Both the position numbers and the translations under genes were made by a program. DNA of 64,000 nt. Origin: Dryomyza anilis. Lineage: Eukaryota > Arthropoda > Insecta > Diptera > Dryomyzidae. Shown here piece after piece: positions 35,310 to 45,136 of this stretch. The number at the start of each line of letters is the position of its first letter. Positions within the stretch are counted from its first letter, which is position 1. The stretch covers positions 83,694,583-83,758,582 of the forward strand of contig OX638130.1 in assembly GCA_951804985.1 (NCBI GenBank), written 5' to 3'. The notes under the pieces are model-generated. The model saw only the letters and a list, made by a program, of their open reading frames with translations. It searched no databases and was not told the DNA's origin.

Positions 35310-35517
35310 ACTTTTTTTTGATTATTTTCAAAATCAAAAAAAAAAAAGTAGTCGGATTACTAGTTTTTGATTATTTTAAAGAATTCGTGTAAAAATCCAA
35401 AAATGTACTAAGAAACAAATTACTTTTTGATTATTTCTAATCGTAATCAATATTTTTGATTATTATTCTTTAGTAATCGTAATCAAAAGTAATCGTAATC
35501 TAACCTTTACAGCTCTG
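35310..35517 (-). mobile_element. Possible hAT-type terminus
   Basis: Read on the minus strand the right edge is CAGAGCTGTAAAGGTTAG, followed by repeated GATTACGATTAC words. CAGAGCTGTAAA is like hAT ends known from insects (from memory). No matching opposite end or 8-bp duplication was found, so the left limit is a guess. Confidence 0.35.
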
Positions 35518-35761
35518 GTATTCGTGCATTAAAGGCAGGCATGCAATCGTCGTTATTTTCACACAAAGAATTTTACGTTTAATATAAATGTTTTACATTT
35601 GTTGCAAAATTTTGTATTTTTATTTTAGCACACAAACGAATTTTCGTTCAGAATAAATAATTTATTTTTTTACAGTAAACATTTGTGAGCAAAGTTGGAG
35701 CACGTTGCAAAAGAAATTATTTCGCCGCAAACTTTTTTTTTTGTTCTATGCATGTGGTAGA

Positions 35762-36737
35762 AGGTAAAGTGGGACATGGAAATTGTAATTTTTGTAAATT
35801 TTTTTGCACTTAGAAAACTAAAATCAATTGTTAAGTACTTCTTATTAAGTACTTATAAATATGACATCAACCTTTTCATTAATGATTATAATCAAATTTA
35901 TACCTTTGGATTGCATTTCGAGAACAAGTGAAAAAAATTGTTTTGAAGGTTTTTTTAGAGTGCTGTTGTTTGCTATCAAAAGGTGTGAATTTTTGTTGTT
36001 TTTAAATATGAAAATATTGTGTTATATGAATTATTTAATTGGTTTAGCCATGAAAAAACTTGAATCGTTGCCACAAATCAATGAAAAGCAATATTTGACT
36101 TCAACTGAAGTATAAATCTGTATTTCAGGAGAAAACCGAGAAGCGAACTTTTAAAAATAGCAAAAATGATACTCAGTAAAGATTCTTCAATTTCATCAGA
36201 TGAAGAAGAAGAATTTTGTAAAATTTGCTTGAATGAAATTCCGAAGAATTTGAAATTTAACAATTCAGTGAACTGCAATATAGGCAAACGGACTGTCTAC
36301 TTGAAATGTGCGAACTTGACGAACGGCAACTACACCTGTGTCCATTTCCACTCAGAATATTCTGACTAATAGTAAATGCATCATTTTTCGGAGATGTTTA
36401 TGTGTTGAAAAGTTTTTCTTCTTATTTTTTCTTGCATCTTCTTTTTATTACCTTATTGTAATGTTTTGTATCCTTAAATATTTGATTTTGTTATGAAAAA
36501 ATCTAAACTTGAAAAAGATGGACTATAATGGCATTTTGATGAATATTTTGAAATTTCCCACTTTACCCTAACATTTTTCAACCAGTTCGAAATCAATTAT
36601 AAGGTATATAAACTGTATTCTGCAAACTGTATTCTGCAAAAAGTTAGATCATGAACCAATCTATGGAATAGAACCTTAAAAAAATATAAAAAAAAAATCA
36701 AATGTACATTTTTTCAAAGACAATCCCACTTTACCCC
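35762..36737 (+). mobile_element. Pogo-like (Tc1/mariner superfamily) element remnant
   Basis: The left motif AGGTAAAGTGGGACATGG faces two inverted right motifs, TTTCCCACTTTACCCT (about 36555) and TCCCACTTTACCCCAGG (about 36724). Between them lies a frame resembling the acidic plus zinc-finger tail of pogo/Tigger- or jerky-type transposases. The DDE catalytic region is absent, so this is an internally deleted copy. Two nested right ends suggest either a longer and a shorter derivative or an adjacent second element. Confidence 0.5.
36107..36369 (+). pseudogene. C-terminal tail of a pogo/jerky-like transposase
   Basis: The frame is open from about 36107; its first ATG is at 36166 and it stops at 36369. 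It reads a basic stretch (KPRSELLKIAK), a Ser/Asp/Glu-rich linker (SSISSDEEEEFCKIC) and then Cys-containing sequence ending near NYTCVHFHSEYSD. In related insect transposases this place holds a C-x2-C ... C-x2-C ... H ... C ... C-x2-C finger (family knowledge, recalled). Here the first C-x2-C and some later Cys remain but partners are lost (CNIG for the second pair, CVHF for the last). An AG at about 36129 could be an old splice acceptor. Non-functional; a domesticated small protein is unlikely. Confidence 0.5.
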
Positions 36738-36920
36738 AGGTTTCCCTATCATTTGATAATAAAATGGCACATTACTTTTCCAAATTTATAAACTATAATT
36801 TTGTAATAATAATAAATAAACTGAAATAAAAAAAGTCTGTGTATTCAGATGAATTAAATGTTAGGGTGTAATTGAATGAGTTTAAATTCGATCACAATTC
36901 GATCACAATTCGATAAACGA

Positions 36921-38398
36921 TAACACTACACAAAAGCCATTCTGCGCAACAGTCAAGGTTATTTTTGTATTATGTAAAATAACGCTCTTATTCCGAAAAT
37001 ATGATTTAATAATGTTTCTTTGGATAGGTATACAAAATATGGGCCAATAATTTTTGAACCGAGCTTTCATAAAGGTGGTCACATACATACAAATATCTCG
37101 CGTTTTAAATAACACATATGATCAAATGTTATATCGAATGAAAGTTAATTGAATATCGAATAAACATTTCTTAGAACATTTTTAAATTGGTTCATTAGTT
37201 TAAGAGAACTCGAAAGGAGAATTTTTCAACAAAAATTTAAGAAAAAATTCATTTAAAAAAATGGAAAAAAAAATCCAGAAAGATGATACACAAATTTTAA
37301 TTTTTCAAAATTAGTTCACACTCCTTCGAAGAAATTGAGCTATAAATTACAAAAATATATGGGTAACATTTGAGGATAAAAAAGGTGTGCGCAAGCAATA
37401 TAATTGAGTGCTATACAAATAGTCATAAAAATAAAAAATAAAAAATGTGAGCGGATCACGATTATTTTTGAGTACCTATTGATAGATGATTGCTTGTAAT
37501 TAATTTTAAATTTTATAACTTTATCTTTAATACTTGACGAGATATGTGATCCAAAAAATAAATCCATATTTCGTAGTGGATGTACTAGATTACGTTGACT
37601 AAATCGACTCATTTTCGAACTTCGAATTACTATTCTACTAAAATATATTGAAAATAAATTTTACATCATTCGGAATAGCAGTTTTAAAGTTATCGTGTAT
37701 AGACGGACAGAGAGACGGTCATATTTAATCGACTCGGAAAGTGATGTTGACCAAGAAAATATATACTTCTTCATACCAGTCACGCCTACTTAGAGGCGCT
37801 AAAATATCCTCACATATATTTTATAACTTGTAACCCCTGGGTATGGGGTATAAACATATTATGCGATTTTTTTTAGTTAATACCCAATTGTAATGCTTTC
37901 ACATGATTTTTTCTGTTCTCAAAACGTATCCATAGATTTCTTATATTTTTACATCATTTTCTTTAAAAATGTACAGGCTAATTTTGCAATATTACAAACT
38001 GTGCATGATCTTGCGTTTTCAATTTTTCGTCATATTTTAAATGCATTTTTTAATAAAATTTTTGTCGACAAAATTTATTTCGAGTTCTTCTACAGAGTTT
38101 TCTTAAACCAGTAAACCAATTCCAAACTATTGTAAGAAATGTTTATTGAATATTTAATTATCTTTCATTCGATATAACAATTGAGTTTATGGGTTTTATT
38201 AAACGCGAGATATTTACAAATATATGTGACCACCTTTTTGAAAGCTCAGTCAAAAGTTATTGCTAGAGATCTCGTAAAACTATCCATAGAAAATTTTTTA
38301 ATTCATATATATTTAAAATCTGCGAGTAATTTTCAATAATACAAAAATAATTGAATTTACTGCGCATACTTTTTTTCTCATTTTGTTGTGTAGTGTAA
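36921..38398. mobile_element. Element with ~280-bp inverted arms
   Basis: Left end TAACACTACACAAAAGCC and complement of right end TTACACTACACAACAAAATG start two long inverted arms. The left arm phrases GGTGGTCACATACATAC, AAATATCTCGCGTTT and ATATCGAATGAAAGTTAATT are mirrored by AATTATCTTTCATTCGATAT, AAACGCGAGATATTT and TGTGACCACC at 38155-38235. The roughly 950-bp centre contains an ATACCC-family insertion (37330-37856). No transposase was recognised and no clear target duplication was seen. Confidence 0.65.
37330..37856 (-). mobile_element. ATACCC-ended fly repeat, copy 3 (diverged)
   Basis: On the minus strand it reads TTTATACCCCATACCC, AGTAGGCGTGACTGGTATG, TATTTTCTTGGTCAACATCA, CCGTCTCTCTGTCCG and GAAAATGAGTCGATTTAG in the order of 27181-27500. 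It is nested inside the long-arm element. Confidence 0.6.
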
Positions 38399-39884
38399 TT
38401 AGAAAATACCGTAATCAATCGATTATCATCTGTTTGTTTGCAGTCATTTAATTTATTTGAATTTAGATTGCTCGAAAATTTGCTAAATTGAAAATTATAC
38501 CGACCAAATATAATATAGTTTCAAATTTAGTCAAATTTGTACACATTCTTAATTTCAGTAATTTTTGGAAACACAAATCAAATGATAAAACTCACTAAAA
38601 CGAAATGAATACGTCAAAAAACGACAGAAATACCAATGACAGATTTTTTCAATTAATTAATTAAAAGCGACGGCGAAATAAAAAATGCTATCACTGGAAT
38701 TTCTGATACATTTGACGAATTCTTTGTCGTTTCGTTTTACGTTATATGGAGGTAATACACATTTTCTAGTCACTCAAATTGTTTTGTGAGCAGTGCAAAT
38801 GATACAATTACATTTAAGCCTTAGCAAATTAATTTACCACATATAATACTATTTGTAATTTTACCTGAAAACATGGACTTGGTAAAATCCAATTTGGTTT
38901 AATTGTCGTTTCACAGTTGCAGCATTTCGTATGTTATTAATACACAAATATTCAATATATTATAATGCTTATTTGTGGCAATTATCTTGATGTTGTTTGC
39001 AATTACTTTGATTAGTTTTTTTTTTATATATCTCTATTATTGTTGTTGTTGTTTTTATAACGAACACATGTTATGCTGTTTTGTGCGTTCTTCACGATTC
39101 AATAACCGCAAACGAGTTATTAGTAACACTTTTACGATAAATGTATATTTTTTGTTATTTCGTATGGTTTTTATAGATTTTGCATTTGTTTTATTGACGC
39201 GTCAAATTAAATGCTGCAAAAAAGTTCGGAAAAGAACACAATTAGCAAATAACACACAAAAACACACATAGAATATCAGAAGATGTCTATGCAACACTGG
39301 GACTTAGGACTGTAGGACTTGGTGATGGCATAAATATTATTGACACGTTGCCAAAAAAAAATGTAGAGTTTATTCAGCATTTTTTCGTTATAAGCCCTAT
39401 GTGCTCGGAGTATTTTTTCCCTTTTGCACTTTGGTTATTTCATTGCAATATTTGTTTTATTTGCTTTTTGTGTTTCTCTTGTTTTTATTTGTTGCCCTTT
39501 TGTATGGATTTTTTATTTGTTTTTTTTTAGGTTTTTCGTTTTTTTTTTTTTTCGGTATCAGTAAATTCGCTTTATATTTGTTTCGTCATTCATCGTTTTT
39601 ATATCCTTTTTACTTCACATTTTTCAACCGTTCGCTGTCATTGCTTGAGTTGTCTTGCGTTTTGTGCTCGTTAATTTTTTCTGGTATTCGTTGCTTGTTT
39701 GGTATTTGATTGACTTGGTACCGTCAATTGTCCAACATTGTTATAAGTTTCGTGGAATTTATTTAATATTCCATTTTAATTAGGGGCATGGTTTATTAAA
39801 GTATTGTCCTACTGTATAGAAAAGAGCCAAAATATTTTAATTTGGATTTTTATGATACTGCTTGCTTAGTTAATTCAAAGTGAC
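38399..39884. other. AT-rich sequence with a T-rich tract
   Basis: 39380-39610 is strongly T-rich (polypyrimidine). The hydrophobic frames there (60-102 codons) result from TTT/CTT codons. No gene was recognised. Confidence 0.4.
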
Positions 39885-40859
39885 AGAATTTTAAAAAGGG
39901 TCTTTTATAATAACATTAAATTTGAAGTGCAAGGATAATGACCATTCGCCACATGTTCATGTTTAGAAATTAAGACTTGAATTTTCAAATAACTTGATTT
40001 TCTAGCTTTAAAACGAGACCTCATCGGAGTTTTTACCATTTCTAATTCAGGAGATATTTAAATACGAACGAGAAACCCAATTGCGTGTGGAGAAAAATCG
40101 GCTATTCAACTTTAAAACTTGATAGTTCCGAAAATATGGGAGACTCCATCGAAATTATTATTTTAATGGACGGCGAAAACTCCAGGATTTCAAAAAATAT
40201 ATATTTTTTTTTGGAAGGTTGGGGCGTATACGTAATAGTGATTTGAAAAATATATTTAACTTTTTTTGAGTTGAATGTATTTTATTTTTTAAATTATTAT
40301 TTTTATTTGAATGCGTGATTAAAAAGCTTATATAAACCATTAGCCTCAATAAAATAAATTAATCGTTTACAGAATATAAATAATTATCTAATATAGTACT
40401 TTGATGATTCAATGCTCATAACTTTGTTGTTGTTTAGATATCAAAAAAATTTAAGTACACAGTTCACCGTGGGAAAAAGAGAACTAGTCTAAAAAAAAAC
40501 TCTACAAAAATAAGAAGTTCTGGAACTAGTTCAGAACTAGAGTAAAGTAATGCAGAAGACAGTTAACTAACTCCCCGCAATGACAAGCTCATTGTAAAAT
40601 AATCGGTTGCTCTCATAGAAAATAACTGTTCCCCGTTTTTAAGAAGTAGTTCAGTACTAGTTCTCGTGTAGTCGCTTTTCCTACAGGGTTATTTTGTATT
40701 ACTCAATCACTATCTCTCCATATAAATTCATCAAAATCGGTAGACATTGTGCAAAGTTTGACATTTCTGACGTGGAATGATCCTTACCCCTAAGATTCAT
40801 TGAAATCGAAGAGGGTGAGTTCGAACTACTAATCGATTTGGTCTGGAATGGCGCATATA
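39885..40859 (+). mobile_element. ATATGGGCC-family element, diverged and interrupted
   Basis: Interior phrases CAGAATTTTAAAAAGGGTC, CAAGGATAATGACCATTCG, CACATGTTCATGTTTAGAA and AAACGAGACCTCATCGGAG precede the right terminus GATTTGGTCTGGAATGGCGC. The left CCACACC terminus is lost. A separate inverted-repeat element (40452-40690) is inserted in it. Confidence 0.6.
40452..40690. mobile_element. MITE-like element with GTGGGAAAA ends
   Basis: TTCACCGTGGGAAAAAGAG and GAACTAGTC at the left are mirrored by ACTAGTTCTCG and CTTTTCCTACAGGGTT at the right. About 240 bp, no coding content. Similar termini occur at 49223-49775. Confidence 0.5.
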
Positions 40860-40895
40860 TTTTGTATGAATATAAATTGATGTTTTCTTAAAATA

Positions 40896-41145
40896 AAATG
40901 AAATTTCTGAATTACAATTGATATCTTTTGAATTGAAAATTGCATTTCTGAATTACAATTGATGTCTTATGAATTAAAAATGACATTTCTAAATTACAAA
41001 TGATCTATTTGAATTTCAACTGGAAATTCTTAATTAAAATTGATGTCTTCTCAAATTCAAATGTAGTTTCTGAATTACAATTGATCGCTTTTGAATATCA
41101 AATGAAATTCCACAATTTAAATTGATCTCTTCTGAATAACATTTG
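40896..41145 (+). repeat. Degenerate ~40-bp tandem repeat
   Basis: About six units built on TTTCTGAATTACAATTGAT followed by TCTTTTGAATT; spacing is near 35-45 bp with heavy divergence. Confidence 0.65.
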
Positions 41146-41598
41146 TGAATAACATTGTGTCATGATCGGGAATCGATCATTGTATTTTTACCTTGTAAAA
41201 ACCTCAAATCATAACAAACATGACCTGATCTTCCCTAATAAGCCACATTTCTATTAGGCTATGTGGTAGATAAATATCGATGAGTTCTATTAGAGTTTTC
41301 TGGGTAAAGATATTTTACGAAAACGTATCGGTATCGAAAAGAAAATTAATCAAATTTTTAGATTGCGATTTTCGATGCGAACAATGAATATCCTGTCCTG
41401 TTAAAAATATCGTGTCTTTTTATAAAATTTGAATGTACGCACAATTTTAAAAATAAGCAAAAATCAATGGTAGACTGGAGCTATCGAACTTTCCATTTTT
41501 CAAAATTTGATTGAACTATATATGAAGATGCATTCGTATTTAGCTGAAATATTTGTAAACATTCAAACACATAAGCGAAATACTAAAGTTGTAGGTAT
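41146..41598. other. AT-rich sequence, nothing assigned
   Basis: TATCGGTATCGAAAAG-type wording near 41325 recalls the CAGTCTGCC fold-back family, but no termini are visible. Confidence 0.3.
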
Positions 41599-41697
41599 TT
41601 TGCCCAAGCCGGGATTCGAACCCGAGACCTTCAGAATGCAAGTCCAGCGCGCTACCTCTGGACTGCTGAGGTCGGCAGTCGTAAGTATAGATTACCA
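41599..41697 (-). mobile_element. tRNA-derived SINE, family 2 (head fragment)
   Basis: On the minus strand: GCAGTCCAGAGGTAGCGCGC, GGACTTGCATTCTGAAGGTC and a perfect B box GGTTCGAATCC ending GGCTTGGGC. It is tRNA-like but the head and anticodon arms do not pair as in a working tRNA. The same head is at 56550. Boundaries are approximate. Confidence 0.65.
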
Positions 41698-41815
41698 TTA
41701 AAATTGTTTTTGAACTTGGTAGCATTAATATTGATTCAAATACCTTGAATGGAATTTATTGCATTTGATTGTGTAATATGTACAAATGTGATGGAGAAAA
41801 AAATTTAAAGTTTTA

Positions 41816-42823
41816 GACCCGGTTTCATAGTGGCGATTTTTCCTCAAACTATACTGTAGTGTTAAAAATCGTTTCACAGCAAAAAACTTAAGTGCCCTAA
41901 TTCCCCACTTAAGTTTTTACTTAAGTATGCTTTTTGTCAACTGAATATTTATGACAACAGAATAATACAAACGAACATGAACAAATTAAATTCGCCTTAT
42001 TTTCGCGGATTATTCTATATTAACCAAAATAAAAGTGACTGCAATTATTAGAGTAATTTTTCGTAGTCATTACTTATACGACCACCATCAATAACTTAAG
42101 TTGTACGACAGATCCACTTCTTTTTTGCATAATACATAATTATACAGACGTTGCGAACTACTTAAGAGTTGTTTTAAATTATAATACACGTGAATGTGAA
42201 ATAATTTAAGTTTAAAAAATTGCATTCTCATCTCAATTTTTAAATTTAGCCATTCGTTTCGATATCGTTACGAGATCAATGAGAGTAGATGGCCAAATCA
42301 CACGATATCGGACTTGTTCTCGCAACAATATCATGCCTCAAATTGGACCTACATGGATATCGATGCGTTCTATAGCAGTTTTTTTCGTTACGAGGAATTT
42401 TTCGAAATCCGTACGATATCGAAGAATAAAATAATCAAAATTTGAGATTGCTTTGAGAAAATATTGCGATATCGATGTGATAAATATAGTATATTTTCCT
42501 TAAATTTGAATGTGCCAGAAATTAGTAAAATTAGAAGCGTTTTAGCTACGAGTTCAAACTTTGATATCGAATTTAGTTCGAGAAATCTTCGAGGCATCGA
42601 AGGCCTCCGAGACATGGCAGACTGGGTATTTGGACAACAATGCATATTTAATGACATAAAATTATATGTACTTTCGACATATATGTCGTGCTGCCCTAAT
42701 TTTTATAATATATTTGTACACACTTAAATTGAGACTGTGAAAGCACAAATTCTTAAGTCGAAGAAAAATCTTAAAAATTCCTCAAGTCAAATTTTACTTA
42801 AGTGTACACTGTGAAACAGGGCC
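41816..42823. mobile_element. PIF/Harbinger-like non-autonomous element
   Basis: Left end GACCCGGTTTCATAGTGGCG, complement of right end GGCCCTGTTTCACAGTGTAC, flanked by a 3-bp TTA duplication (41813-41815 and 42824-42826). Harbinger elements typically make TWA duplications and often begin GGCCC- or GGGCC-TGTTTCA (family knowledge). The inner arms both hold ACTTAAG words. A CAGTCTGCC-type repeat is nested at about 42250-42630. No transposase or Myb-like frame. Confidence 0.65.
42250..42630 (+). mobile_element. CAGTCTGCC fold-back repeat nested in the Harbinger-like element
   Basis: It ends GAGACATGGCAGACTGGGTA and contains ATTGCGATATCGATGTGATAA and TCGAGGCATCGAAGGCCTCC, matching 59143-59455 and 61716-62420. 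The left end is indistinct. Confidence 0.55.
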
Positions 42824-42942
42824 TTAGCAAATGGTTTTTCTGAATTTAGTTTTTTTGAGTTTTTGACATAAACATTAGAAAATAATGTGATGTAGGAAAT
42901 AAATTATTTAATTTTTAGAATTTAGCTGTTTGAATAGTTTAA

Positions 42943-43174
42943 GGTACAGTTTTTCAGAAAAATTTAAACCTTAGTTTAAACTTTTAATTACTTTTTATTT
43001 TTTAATTGGTCATAGTTCTAACATAGTTCAAAACAGCAGAATTAAGTTAAAATTTATAGTAAAAGAAACAATCAGTGGTTAGTTAATATGAAGTTTTAAA
43101 TATTTCTGATATAGATGAATTATATCCAGTTTAAACTAAGTTTAATTTTAAAATGTAACTAAAGAACTGGTACT
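42943..43174. mobile_element. Palindromic MITE with TTTAAACT arms, copy 2
   Basis: GGTACAGTTTTTCAGAAAAA, TTAGTTTAAACTTTTAATTAC and a right arm CAGTTTAAACTAAGTTTAAT ending near GAACTGGTACT. About 232 bp. Same family as 21243-21470. Confidence 0.6.
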
Positions 43175-44559
43175 GAGATATCATTTGAAAATCTGGATAT
43201 TTCTTATTTTAAAAACACCTCCCTCTTTCACTATATGGTTTTAGTTTAAAATCAGTGTACATACACAGTTTGTGTTTAATAAAATTAGACTTTGGTCAAA
43301 CTTAAGTATGTATGAAAAACGTGATCTCGATAAATTTAAATTTACTTTTTTAACGCCAAGAGAAAAAAAAACTCTCAAATTTGAAATGCTAAATATTTAA
43401 AAAATATTTAATTATAACATTGAAGCAGATTATACGAGAATGTCAAGAAATGTCACCTATAAAAATCGTTAAAATATCATTTTGTGGGCGAAAACGCAAT
43501 AAGCATTTTGAAGAGTTATAAAAAATATTTATCAGTGAACACGGGCACACGGGCACCTATTTCAGATTTATATACGTGAAATGCTTAAACAGTTTATAGT
43601 CAACTTAAAATGGAACCGTTAACATTTACAGCGACTAACGTGAATTTTATTGACACAGTCACTTGATGTGGCGGTATTATTTTGTATTATATTCGCAGCA
43701 AGTATATCGTACTTTCTTAGGGCTTTGTTTGTTGCTGATATAATGCTTATGATCGAAAATCAATATTTAACCTTCTTGAACGATGAATTTATTTTTATTT
43801 CTGTAGTAAGAAGCAACTTTGCAGCGCACATGGCAAAAAATAAAAAAAGGCAAAAAGTAATAATAAATAAAATAGAACGACGTCTTGTGACCGAACCGAA
43901 CCGAACGGACTCAATCAAGCCCATTTCATGGCCCATATGTACATTGAGGTAGGGTTTGGGAAAGTCATTTAAAATCAATCAATTGTCAATGACGTACTAA
44001 TGTTAGTTTAGTTTAGTTCTATTCAGTATAGTTTAGTTTAGCGAATAATAAAACCATACAACCACCCACCGACCAACAAAACAATGAACCAACCCTCAGT
44101 ATGCCCTACCATGCCTTAATTTCGAACGAAACTTTTTTGCGCAAACTTTTCGGTGCGTTGACAATGACTTGCGGTGGGGGGGGGAGGGGGTCAACTTTAA
44201 AATTCGTTGACTCACTTGAGCCGCGCGACTAGCACGCACTTGCAATTTGGGCACATGTCCTGACTGCCTAAATAGTCGTCAGACGCAGCGTGGTGCTGAT
44301 TTAATCTGAAACTTATTTCACAAATTATGATGATGATTCCTGCCTGAACGCTTTTCAGTTGAGTCAAGTCGAGTCGGGTCAGATGGAGTAAAGTAAAGTT
44401 GTGTTGAGCTCTCAGAAATTAGCATTTCTGCTCACGCACGCCCACTAAGCACCGCGTTTGCTTATTGGTTTGGTGTCATTATGGCAGGATAGGACTGACC
44501 AAGGACCGTTGAAGACCAACGAAGAAGCCTATACAGCAAAGAGAGAGAATCGAGACAAA
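43175..44559. other. Single-copy sequence grading into a lower-AT island
   Basis: From about 43880 GC content rises. It contains repeated TAGTTTAG words (44005-44040), a G-rich run at 44175-44190 (nine G, A, five G), GAGTCAAGTCGAGTCGGGTC and ACGCACGCCCACTAAGCACC. A 100-codon frame at 43650-43952 has no domain and ends in transposon-free sequence. It leads directly into the 2.4-kb array. Confidence 0.35.
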
Positions 44560-44689
44560 GTCTGGACCAAGCCCAGTAAGATTCAGAGCTGGATTAGGAT
44601 TGAGTTTGAATAAGTAAAAAAAATTCAAGACTTGAGATGGAATTCTGAGAATAATGGGCATCGCAGAGATGGAGTCGAGATTGATAGAA

Positions 44690-44780
44690 GAAAGAATAAA
44701 GAAAAAATGAAGAAAGAATGAAATAAGAAAGAATGAAGTAAGAAAAAATGAAGTAAGAAAGAATTAATGAAAAATGTAAG
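44690..44780 (+). repeat. AAGAAAGAATGAAGT microsatellite
   Basis: About six 13-16-bp units of AAGAAAGAATGAAGT in the first part of the array. Confidence 0.7.
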
Positions 44781-45064
44781 AATTTAGTATAAAACTTAAA
44801 CCTGAATGATATTGAAAGAAACTTAAAATTAGATAGTTATATAGAGTTCTAAGAGTAACTGTTATAGGAAAAAGTTGATATCGATAAAACGTAAAAATGA
44901 AGACTTGAGTAAGAGGATTTAGTATAAGACTCATAATTGCTTCAATCTAACTCAGGAGATAGATTGAAAGAATTATAGAATTAAGACTTGAAATAGAGTT
45001 CTTAGAATAAGACTCATTTAACAGATTTAGATTTAATACTAATGGAAAGAAAAATCCAGCCTTC

Positions 45065-45136
45065 GATGTCGAAAGATTACCGCGAAAACGAACGGGTGCA
45101 GTTTTAACAGTTCGCGATTGGACGTTGCTTTTGATT
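45065..45136 (+). repeat. Array copy of the 48-kb segment
   Basis: GATGTCGAAAG, CGCGAAAACGAACGGGTGCA, GTTTTAACAGTT and CGCGATTGGACGTTGCTTTT align with 47988-48060. Further partial copies lie at 45445-45471 and 45838-45902. Confidence 0.7.

Noticed and set aside
39348..39709. Phe/Leu-rich membrane-like frames
   Set aside because: They arise from a polypyrimidine tract; two frames overlap and neither has a domain.
41599..41697. tRNA gene on the minus strand
   Set aside because: A second copy of the same head at 56550 has a poly-A tail and target duplications, so both are SINE-derived; pairing of the arms is incomplete.
44175..44190. G-quadruplex
   Set aside because: Only one long and one short G run are adjacent; the four separated G tracts required are not present.
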